A stretch of 5,719 bases of DNA from Methylomarinum sp. (GTDB lineage: Bacteria > Pseudomonadota > Gammaproteobacteria > Methylococcales > Methylomonadaceae), in contig WTAG01000004.1 in assembly GCA_013139755.1 (NCBI GenBank), positions 1 through 5,719 of the forward strand, read 5' to 3'. The notes under the pieces are model-generated. The model did no database searches. It was not told where the DNA came from and saw only the letters and a program-made list of their open reading frames with translations. Shown piece after piece: positions 1 through 5,498 of the stretch. The translations under genes were made by a program, and so were the position numbers. Position 1 is the first letter of the stretch. Each line of letters begins with the position of its first letter.

Positions 1-262
1 CAATAACATCAGTAATAATCTTTTTAGAAAAATCTACTGTCCCATCGTTGAAGCGATTATAAACAAATCGAGGTAGTATCCTGACTTTAAAAGATTGATC
101 AACAATTTTTTCTTGGACGTAAAATTGAATACAATTATTATCAATACAGGAATGATTTTTAACAAACTTTAAACCTATTCCAACCCCAATCACATTTGGA
201 TAACTAAGGTAGTTAATTCTACATTTTTCTAAAACTATTTCAGAAACAGAATTTAAAGTCAT
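1..262 (-). CDS. Partial protein with N-terminal NVxGVGxGxK region, likely trypsin-like peptidase family (5' end only)
   Basis: An open frame reads from an ATG at 262 leftward off the window edge, giving 87 residues without a stop. An in-frame TAA two codons upstream (266-268) makes this ATG the earliest start. The protein begins MTLNSVSEIV, then has YPNVIGVGIGLKFVK (residues 21-35), a beta-like stretch CIQFYVQEKIVD (44-55), an R-I-L-P-R segment (61-65) and ITDVI at the edge (83-87). This order (conserved 'PNVxGVGxGxK', then 'xVxVxxK', then 'IP…', then 'TDVxE') is what I know from the N-terminus of many bacterial trypsin-like or otherwise uncharacterised peptidase proteins. The catalytic part would lie outside the window, so function is inferred. 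No convincing Shine-Dalgarno precedes the ATG (only GGTATAAAAA). It lies 500 bases downstream of the sigma-like gene on the same strand, separated by a MITE, so co-transcription is uncertain. Confidence 0.62.
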   Translation of the reverse strand, partial: MTLNSVSEIVLEKCRINYLSYPNVIGVGIGLKFVKNHSCIDNNCIQFYVQEKIVDQSFKVRILPRFVYNRFNDGTVDFSKKIITDVI

Positions 263-460
263 TTTTTATACCATAATTACTGATTCATTTCGTAAACATA
301 ACATTAAAATAACTTGCTGTGTTAAGCGTCTTAACTACGGATAACGATGGACTATTTTCAGTAAGATTAACTTTACATTAGAAGAATTAAGGCAAGTTGA
401 TTGCCAAGTTATAAAAACCTTGATAGTTATCTAGTTTTACTTTCTTTCAGTTATTTCAAG
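263..460. other. Intergenic region upstream of the left-edge gene
   Basis: No open frame of note on either strand. It should contain the promoter of the left-edge gene; on the minus strand a TTTACG-like -35 (291-296) precedes AT-rich sequence with TATGGT and TATAAA, but spacing to the ATG is very short, so I make no firm promoter call. A 15-base palindrome GTTAAG-CGT-CTTAAC lies at 321-335, and a weaker GGCAA-GTTGA-TTGCC at 391-405. The first is placed where an operator could be, about 60 bases before the ATG, but it is short and may be chance in AT-rich DNA. Confidence 0.4.
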
Positions 461-471
461 TTGGCTGACCC
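461..471 (+). repeat. Left target-site duplication of the MITE (11 bp)
   Basis: TTGGCTGACCC directly abuts the left inverted repeat and is repeated exactly at 722-732 against the right inverted repeat. The bases outside and inside differ, so the duplication is exactly 11 bp. Removing the element and one copy restores a continuous intergenic sequence. An 11-bp duplication fits the IS4 family, which typically produces about 9-13 bp. Confidence 0.9.
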
Positions 472-490
472 TAATGCCGCTACCAGTCAT
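472..490 (+). repeat. Left terminal inverted repeat of the MITE
   Basis: TAATGCCGCTACCAGTCAT, identical to the reverse complement of 703-721 over all 19 positions. The TAATGCCG tip resembles IS4 ends. This would be the transposase binding and cleavage site. Confidence 0.9.
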
Positions 491-553
491 TTTAAGTCTT
501 AATAAATCAATTGGTTACGGATTTTATACATGATTAAAAATGAATGCGGCTGT

Positions 554-584
554 AATAAACAATAGCTTACGGGCTTTGTTTATT
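554..584. repeat. Hairpin 1 inside the MITE
   Basis: AATAAACAA (554-562) pairs perfectly with TTGTTTATT (576-584). After a one-base bulge at 563 the stem continues with AGC (564-566) against GCT (573-575), closing a TTACGG loop. This is a 12-pair stem with one bulge, able to form in DNA or in RNA from either strand. Confidence 0.7.
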
Positions 585-633
585 GAAAATTGAACCACAG
601 AATTAAAATACAACTGTTCAAGTTGTTGTTTTT

Positions 634-671
634 AAAGTTACTATCATTTTAGAAAACATGATAGTAATTTT
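634..671. repeat. Hairpin 2 inside the MITE
   Basis: TTACTATCAT (638-647) pairs perfectly with ATGATAGTAA (658-667) around a 10-base loop. Outside this a G-T wobble (637/668) and three A-T pairs (634-636 with 669-671) extend the stem to 14 pairs. On the plus strand it runs into a T-rich tail (TTTTGTTTTATT), which looks loosely like an intrinsic terminator. The stem is GC-poor, however, and no plus-strand gene enters it. On the minus strand, where the genes lie, no proper T-run follows. Confidence 0.7.
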
Positions 672-702
672 GTTTTATTCTTATTATTCAACAGCTTAAT
701 TC

Positions 703-721
703 ATGACTGGTAGCGGCATTA
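703..721 (-). repeat. Right terminal inverted repeat of the MITE
   Basis: ATGACTGGTAGCGGCATTA, the exact reverse complement of 472-490. It abuts the right copy of the 11-bp direct repeat. Confidence 0.9.
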
Positions 722-732
722 TTGGCTGACCC
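722..732 (+). repeat. Right target-site duplication of the MITE (11 bp)
   Basis: TTGGCTGACCC, identical to 461-471 and adjoining the right inverted repeat. Together with the left copy it marks the insertion point in the spacer after the sigma-like gene. Confidence 0.9.
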
Positions 733-762
733 CATGATTTTCTTGAATTTATTTGTTAAATA

Positions 763-2937
763 TTACTGCTTTAATAGCCATTTCCATTGCTGTAAAGCAT
801 TTCCTGCTACTGAATCAGTAAGCCAAAGTATCTCCCTAACTCTTAGGATGTTTTCAGAATTTGATAAAGGTTGTTGACATACAGATTTATATACATTAAT
901 TAAATTTTTATAACTCAAAGGCTTATTTGATATAAAATTATTAGCTCTATACCAGCCAAGTTCTTTTAAATTGAAAGCAACTAAAGCAGCATAAAAATAT
1001 TTAGAATAGCTTAAATTTAATTCATGATTAACATGCACTCTAAAAACATCAGATTCAACAATTTTATTTGTTGAGGACATTAGTTTTTTTATGATATACA
1101 GTATTTCATTTTCATTAATATCTTTAAATACTTTTTCTGGTGTTGAATACATTAAGTTATCAATTCGTACAACTTTATTTTCTTCCATTAATACATGTAG
1201 ATAGTACCTAGCATGTCGAGTACTTTTACTACGAAGTCTTTCTGCTATCTCGTGTATTGTCATTGCTCCATTTGCTTGGTTTAAAACCTGAACAACAACA
1301 TCCCATTGAGTTACTTTTTCACTTACTTTATTAAGGCTTACATTATCAACACCTGATTTTCCATTAAAATAAACTCCAAATTCTTCTCCATAAGTTCTAA
1401 CTATATGTCTAAGTGTAAAGTATTCAATAAAATCACTCTCATTTAAAGTTCTATGATAGTAGTCATGAAGATTGAGAGCTTCTATTTCATGAAATTCAAA
1501 ATAATCTAAAATATGTTTCATAATAGATTTAAAATCAACTCCACCTAAATCTAAAAACATTAAATTCCTATAGACTCCTTTACCACACATATAAATATAA
1601 TCGGAGTCATTAAAACCATGCGTTAACCTATCTTCATTTATATGTTTTGCATAGCTTTTAGTATTTGCAATTTTAGCAACATCTTTCCAAGGTAATCCTC
1701 CAGAATGAAAAGCCAAAACATGAGCAACCGCTTCTTTATTACTCATATTTTGAGGTTCTATTCCATCATTAGTAATCCTGACTGATCCCAACTCTACTAA
1801 TTTTCTTATCGTAATTTGTGCCACTGCTCTGCTATAACCAAACTCTGAGGTAAGCTCTTCCACTACAGTATTATGCATTACTGGCGAAGGGTTTAAACAA
1901 AAAAATGAGTCCAATAATCGTGATTTAACTTTCGGTAAAGTTATTTCTACTAAGCTACCTTTTTTAATTTGACAAGCTACTTCAATAAATGAATAAAATA
2001 ACTTTTCTTTTTCAAAACACTGGGCTAAATATGGTAATGCAACTGTTAAATCTGCCTCCATGTTTTCACGAATATTTGCCCATAAAACTTTAGGATGTAT
2101 ACGAAAATGTAAGGGCAAATAGCTATTTATTTTTTTTTCAAGCTGTCTAACTCGTTCACGTGTTAAACCGTGCCGTTCTCCAACCTCTTCAAGAGTTTCA
2201 TTATCTTGATTAAATCCCCAACGAAAAAGAGCTATATCTTGTTGTTTTTCGTCCAATGACCAGAGGTAAGTCTCTATATCTTCAATTAATATTTCATCAA
2301 TTTTAGACATTTCATAATATTTGATTTGACTAGAAACAAGTAACCTTGCTTGAACAATGGGTAACTTATTAGCACTCTCAATCATAAAAATGATTTCTTC
2401 CCTGATTAAGTCTTGTAATTGTTTTAAAGCTGTTGAATGTTTTTCGCCAAAAGCCAAGCCTTTTTCTCCTTTTAGTTCATGGACATTACAATCGAGAATA
2501 TCCCCTATGCCAAGAGAACCATAGAGTTTTTCTAGCTTTTCAATTAGCTTTACATCATGTTTTTTTAAGTATTGATAATTCAGGTGTAATTCAGATAATG
2601 ATGAGGGAATAATACTAAATTTAGAGCTTGTATCGCTATAACCGACTAGTGGCTTTACTTCTTCATCTCCCGTTAAATTTTCTGTATTATCATTTAACAG
2701 CTCATTTTTTAAACTAATTAAAGAATCTACGTATGACTTACCAATAGCTGGCATTTTAGAAAATTCATGAGTGTCTAAATCTAAAATACCGCCAATATTT
2801 TCAGGTATTTGGTTGGTATGAGTAGAGTTTAAGCGGCTAATCCGTTTTAACAATTTTTCATGTTGAACTGATAAAGACAGCCTTGAAAATGGAATTTCTC
2901 TAAACCCCTTTTGGTTAATCAATTCTGAGTTATCCAT
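763..2937 (-). CDS. Multi-domain DNA-binding protein: RpoA-CTD-like HhH units, sigma-70 region 4 and winged helices
   Basis: 724 residues, ATG to TAA; an in-frame TGA sits directly before the ATG, so no longer start exists. Residues about 15-80 resemble the RNA polymerase alpha C-terminal domain: 'IPFSRLSLSV', then 'IGGILDLD', then the helix-hairpin-helix 'KMPAIGKSYVDSL'. A second, more divergent copy spans about 110-178 ('LGIGDILDCNVHEL'). Residues about 228-270 are a clear sigma-70 region 4, with TLEEVGERHGL followed by TRERVRQLE, almost matching the -35-recognition helix of housekeeping sigma factors. Sigma region 2 is absent, so it is not a working sigma factor. Winged-helix-like segments follow at about 340-395, 400-465 (HARE-HTH-like, 'GGLPWKDVAKIA') and 545-600 ('MTIHEIAERL'). 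The last 120 residues are unassigned. No catalytic motif is seen. The gene overlaps the nuclease-helicase gene by 8 bases (ATGGATAA), implying translational coupling. I infer a DNA- or promoter-recognition partner of that enzyme, probably in defence. The domain calls are from motif reading. Confidence 0.88.
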   Translation of the reverse strand: MDNSELINQKGFREIPFSRLSLSVQHEKLLKRISRLNSTHTNQIPENIGGILDLDTHEFSKMPAIGKSYVDSLISLKNELLNDNTENLTGDEEVKPLVGYSDTSSKFSIIPSSLSELHLNYQYLKKHDVKLIEKLEKLYGSLGIGDILDCNVHELKGEKGLAFGEKHSTALKQLQDLIREEIIFMIESANKLPIVQARLLVSSQIKYYEMSKIDEILIEDIETYLWSLDEKQQDIALFRWGFNQDNETLEEVGERHGLTRERVRQLEKKINSYLPLHFRIHPKVLWANIRENMEADLTVALPYLAQCFEKEKLFYSFIEVACQIKKGSLVEITLPKVKSRLLDSFFCLNPSPVMHNTVVEELTSEFGYSRAVAQITIRKLVELGSVRITNDGIEPQNMSNKEAVAHVLAFHSGGLPWKDVAKIANTKSYAKHINEDRLTHGFNDSDYIYMCGKGVYRNLMFLDLGGVDFKSIMKHILDYFEFHEIEALNLHDYYHRTLNESDFIEYFTLRHIVRTYGEEFGVYFNGKSGVDNVSLNKVSEKVTQWDVVVQVLNQANGAMTIHEIAERLRSKSTRHARYYLHVLMEENKVVRIDNLMYSTPEKVFKDINENEILYIIKKLMSSTNKIVESDVFRVHVNHELNLSYSKYFYAALVAFNLKELGWYRANNFISNKPLSYKNLINVYKSVCQQPLSNSENILRVREILWLTDSVAGNALQQWKWLLKQ
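2130..2138 (-). other. A9 homopolymer after the sigma-like HTH, possible slippage site
   Basis: The coding strand reads CTTG, then nine A residues, then TAAATAGC, spanning codons 267-270 (E-K-K-I), directly after the TRERVRQLE helix. One A fewer gives GAA AAA AAA TAA and stops at once; one A more gives AAT AAA TAG and stops after two further codons. Slippage in either direction would therefore yield a protein of about 270 residues keeping the alpha-CTD-like and sigma-like parts and losing all winged helices. That slippage happens is inference only. Confidence 0.5.
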
Positions 2938-5164
2938 TCACTTGATTCCTATATTCTTTTAACACTTTCAAAAAATAAAATTCTGACCGAAAAATATTTT
3001 TAATTTCAACTCTGTCTTCTTTTGATAATCCTTGAATATCAGAAGGACTAAAAATTAACTGACTATGCTTATTTAGGAGCTCACTTTCTTCTTTAGCTGT
3101 ATCATTCTTATCATTTACTTTATCTTCTTTTTCAATATCTAACGTATTAATAGCTTTTACAAAAGCCCCTTTTAATTCACTCGTTTGCAATATATTTTTT
3201 AGAAGAGAATAAACCTCTTGTTCAGAGTAAAGCAATAAATTATTTATTTTTGACGCACTACTTACTGCCTTGACTGAAGGGTAAACTCCATGTTGACCAT
3301 GATAGTCACTATAATATTCTTGGCATCGTTTATAAAAAATATCTGGTAAAATTAATTCTGGTAAAGTAGCTTTAATATAGCCCATATAAGAATTAAAATG
3401 TGTTGCAATTTGATCTGGTGATATTTCGTCAAGTAGGTTTTGGATCAACTCAAACGCGGGTATTTCACCATTCATTTCATAATACAACCTTAAACTTTCA
3501 ATAGCCTGTGTCCGTGTATTTAGCCTATATTTTAATTCTTCAATTAATTTTAATACTTGAGCTGCCGATTGGTTATAAATAACCTCAAGCGAAGTGTCAT
3601 GAATATTTTTAGATTTTAAATCTTTAGGTGGTTGCTCCCAATTATCTTTATCTATTGGAATTTTCTCTATGGAACGCTTTAATTTTTGAACTTCATTTAA
3701 TCTTTCCAATGACCCCACAAAATCGAGAACGTAAACGTATTCTTTATTTGCAGTTTTTCTTAACCCTCGTCCTAATTGCTGCAACCAAATTGTTTGGGAG
3801 CCTGTATATCTCATAAAAATCAGGATATTGGTTTCGGGAATATCAATACCTTCATTAAACAAATCACAGACTAAAATAAAACGGTATTCCGATTCCCGAA
3901 AATCTCTGATATTTTGTCGTCGTTGATGGTCAAGCATTTTAGAATGTACAAGTGTTGCACTTCCTATCGGAAAAAATTGTATAAGATATTTCATGTGGGC
4001 AATGCTACGACAAAAAACAATACCCTTTGGATTATCTATTTTTTTATCTCGAATAGTTTTCTCTATGATACGTACCACTTCCTCATCTTTTTTATGAAGA
4101 AATAGTTGTTTATCTAAATCATTGATACTCAAGCCCTGCTCAAGCTGATCAATTCGAGATTGATCCAAATCATCTAAAAGAACTAAGTATTTGGGGAAAG
4201 CTAATTTATTGTGCCTAAGAGCCCATGCCAAATCATATTTACCAACATGACCTTCGGAGCCTCCAAAAAAGGCAAGCACATCTTTATTATCTTGTCTGTA
4301 TGGAGTGGCTGTTAAGCCCAATAAATAACGCGGCTGAAAGTACGTTACAACAGCGGAATAAGTACGCGCAGGAACATGGTGAGCTTCATCAACGATGACA
4401 ATATCAAATAGTTCATTACTCAGTGTTTCAATTTTTGTATACAAGGTATCAAAGCTACCAAAAACAAAATCTGTATTTTCAGGCTTTGAACCATCAAAGC
4501 AAGCGGAAAACGTATAGGTTCCAATACCAAAGACATTTTTAAATGCTGTTACTGACTGTAATAATATTTCCACTTGGTGGGCTAAAAATAAGACTCTTAA
4601 GTTTTTACTTTGCCTCTGGAGGATTCGTTTTACTAAAATTGCAACGGTATAAGTTTTTCCAAGCCCTGTCGCCATTTCAATTAATAAACGAGTCTTCCCT
4701 GCTTCAAAATGATTTATACTTTCTGTAATAACTGACTCTTGATACACTCTTGGTTTAATTTCACGCCCAATTTCTGAGTGCTTTTCAACCCATAAATTCT
4801 GTAACCCATCTCGGTCAATTAATTCAACACCTAATCGTAATGCTCGTACTCTTACTTCTGATGTAAAATATGAGTTTGTAACTAACACCATATTAGTAAC
4901 ATTAGCTAATTTAGCTCCTGTTACTAACTGATTTAATGCTTTCACATCAACGGTTGATCCTGCTTGCCTTTGTTTAACTTCAATAGCAAATTTTCTTTTA
5001 TTTTTATAGGCAAAAATATCAACACCACCATCCCCATGTTTATATTCCTTACCTACTTCTGTAATGACTGCATCTGTCCAACCAGCAGAAACAAAAACAT
5101 CCCGAACAAATGTTTCAAAATCGTCTGATGAAAGGGTATCAATTATTTTAAAATCTGAAATCAC
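2930..5164 (-). CDS. Mrr-type restriction endonuclease fused to a DEAH-box SF2 helicase
   Basis: 744 residues from a GTG start. The start is chosen because AAGGAAG lies 4 bases before the GTG. The longer TTG frame (from 5191, 753 residues) has no ribosome-binding site, begins directly after an in-frame TAG and would sit in the probable -10 box. Residues about 10-130 are an Mrr-like PD-(D/E)xK nuclease: 'HGDGGVD' with D49, then E62-V-K64, both catalytic positions intact. Helicase motifs follow in order: Walker A ATGLGKT (165-171), DEAH (259-262), TATP (285-288), FNEGID in motif V (436-441) and QLGRGLR in motif VI (463-469). The C-terminal 250 residues hold two short similar modules (YYxxxG-x-IP near 561; YYxxYHGQHGxYPS near 617) like helicase-associated repeats, then a charged linker. 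The family binds and translocates on or remodels DNA with ATP and cleaves it; this layout is typical of restriction and defence enzymes. It is first in an operon with the sigma-like gene; no methyltransferase is nearby. Confidence 0.93.
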   Translation of the reverse strand: MISDFKIIDTLSSDDFETFVRDVFVSAGWTDAVITEVGKEYKHGDGGVDIFAYKNKRKFAIEVKQRQAGSTVDVKALNQLVTGAKLANVTNMVLVTNSYFTSEVRVRALRLGVELIDRDGLQNLWVEKHSEIGREIKPRVYQESVITESINHFEAGKTRLLIEMATGLGKTYTVAILVKRILQRQSKNLRVLFLAHQVEILLQSVTAFKNVFGIGTYTFSACFDGSKPENTDFVFGSFDTLYTKIETLSNELFDIVIVDEAHHVPARTYSAVVTYFQPRYLLGLTATPYRQDNKDVLAFFGGSEGHVGKYDLAWALRHNKLAFPKYLVLLDDLDQSRIDQLEQGLSINDLDKQLFLHKKDEEVVRIIEKTIRDKKIDNPKGIVFCRSIAHMKYLIQFFPIGSATLVHSKMLDHQRRQNIRDFRESEYRFILVCDLFNEGIDIPETNILIFMRYTGSQTIWLQQLGRGLRKTANKEYVYVLDFVGSLERLNEVQKLKRSIEKIPIDKDNWEQPPKDLKSKNIHDTSLEVIYNQSAAQVLKLIEELKYRLNTRTQAIESLRLYYEMNGEIPAFELIQNLLDEISPDQIATHFNSYMGYIKATLPELILPDIFYKRCQEYYSDYHGQHGVYPSVKAVSSASKINNLLLYSEQEVYSLLKNILQTSELKGAFVKAINTLDIEKEDKVNDKNDTAKEESELLNKHSQLIFSPSDIQGLSKEDRVEIKNIFRSEFYFLKVLKEYRNQVNG
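2947..2950 (-). promoter_or_regulatory. Shine-Dalgarno of the sigma-like gene inside the helicase gene
   Basis: AGGA on the minus strand lies 9 bases before the ATG at 2937, within the last codons of the nuclease-helicase gene. Together with the 8-base overlap of stop and start it supports independent or coupled re-initiation on one transcript. Confidence 0.65.
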
Positions 5165-5168
5165 TTTG

Positions 5169-5175
5169 CTTCCTT
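5169..5175 (-). promoter_or_regulatory. Shine-Dalgarno deciding the GTG start of the nuclease-helicase
   Basis: AAGGAAG on the minus strand ends 4 bases before the GTG at 5164 (core AGGA at 6 bases). No comparable site precedes the alternative TTG at 5191, so this site argues for the shorter protein. Confidence 0.7.
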
Positions 5176-5190
5176 GAGTTTGAATATCCA

Positions 5191-5218
5191 ACTATAAAGT
5201 ACACCATTTATATACAAA
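5191..5218 (-). promoter_or_regulatory. Probable sigma-70 promoter of the nuclease-helicase operon
   Basis: On the minus strand TATAGT (5196-5191) matches the -10 consensus at five of six positions, and TTTGTA (5218-5213) is a weak -35 at 16 bases spacing. Initiation would fall near 5184, giving a leader of about 20 bases that contains the Shine-Dalgarno and starts before the GTG. An alternative -10, TATAAA at 5212-5207, has no good -35. The region is AT-rich, so chance matches are likely. Confidence 0.42.
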
Positions 5219-5256
5219 GAAGAATTATTTTTGAGTAATATTCATGCGAGAAAGCC

Positions 5257-5343
5257 GCGTAGGTTGGGTTAGCAGTACCACCGCTAACCCAACATTGACC
5301 GAGTAATGAGTCGGGTTACGAAAAGATGTAACCCGACCTACGC
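5257..5343. repeat. Nested palindromic (REP-like) dispersed repeat
   Basis: The 87-bp unit contains two hairpins. GTTGGGTTAGC (5263-5273) pairs with its exact complement at 5283-5293, and GTCGGGTTAC (5310-5319) pairs exactly with 5328-5337. The outer arms, GCGTAGGTTGGGTTA (5257-5271) and TAACCCGACCTACGC (5329-5343), also pair over 14 of 15 positions, so one long cruciform competes with two small ones. It is richer in G+C than its surroundings. The motif GTAGGT(T/C)GGGTTA is, from memory, a dispersed intergenic repeat in several gammaproteobacteria. It lies between the end of the acyltransferase-like gene and the operon promoter. No T-run follows either stem, so it is not a classical terminator. 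Confidence 0.82.
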
Positions 5344-5498
5344 CGCTAACAAATTATTATTTTGCCCCAGTTATCCTACACTTCACATTAATTCATGCCT
5401 AGAAAAAGGCTTAAGCCCTGTAACTCTAAATGGAATAACATTCAGAATTGTAATCTTGGTTAATGTAACAATCCCATATTCCGCAAGCTACATATGGG
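5344..5498. other. Intergenic spacer after the right-edge gene, with a weak inverted repeat
   Basis: No supported gene. CCCATAT (5473-5479) and ATATGGG (5492-5498) form a 7-pair stem around a 12-base loop immediately after the stop codon of the right-edge gene. The position suits a terminator or 3'-end stabilising hairpin, but no T-run follows on the minus strand. A 10-bp palindrome GGCTTAAGCC occurs at 5408-5417. Confidence 0.35.

Larger units (their letters stand above)
472..721. mobile_element. 250-bp MITE with IS4-like ends
   Basis: The element has perfect 19-bp terminal inverted repeats, TAATGCCGCTACCAGTCAT at 472-490 and its exact complement at 703-721, with an imperfect inward extension (a shared TTAAG on each side). 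Exact 11-bp direct repeats flank it. It is too short for a transposase and no coding frame is evident. The terminal TAATGCCG matches, from memory, the ends of Escherichia coli IS4, and the 11-bp target duplication agrees with that family. I infer a non-autonomous derivative moved in trans by an IS4-family transposase elsewhere in the genome. Perfect ends and an undegraded duplication argue for recent insertion. It carries at least two strong internal hairpins. It lies 30 bases past the stop codon of the sigma-like gene, so it may affect that transcript's 3' end. Confidence 0.88.

Noticed and set aside
634..671. Intrinsic terminator in the MITE
   Set aside because: The T-rich tail is on the plus strand only, no plus-strand gene leads into it, and the stem is almost all A-T; kept as a hairpin rather than a terminator.
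2120..2937. A functional alternative sigma factor gene
   Set aside because: Only region 4 is recognisable; no region 2 (-10 recognition and core binding) is seen, and the remaining domains are unlike sigma factors.
3628..3816. Plus-strand open frame of 62 codons
   Set aside because: It lies wholly inside and antisense to the helicase motif V-VI region, has no ribosome-binding site worth naming, and reads as compositionally biased shadow sequence.
3914..4105. Plus-strand open frame of 63 codons
   Set aside because: Antisense to the well-supported helicase gene; its aromatic-rich translation is expected from the complement of Lys/Glu-rich codons.
4543..4728. Plus-strand open frame of 61 codons
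   Set aside because: Antisense to the Walker A region of the helicase; no independent coding evidence.
5257..5343. Pair of CRISPR-like repeats or a classical terminator
   Set aside because: There are only two related palindromes arranged head to head, with no regular spacers, and no T-run follows either stem on either strand.
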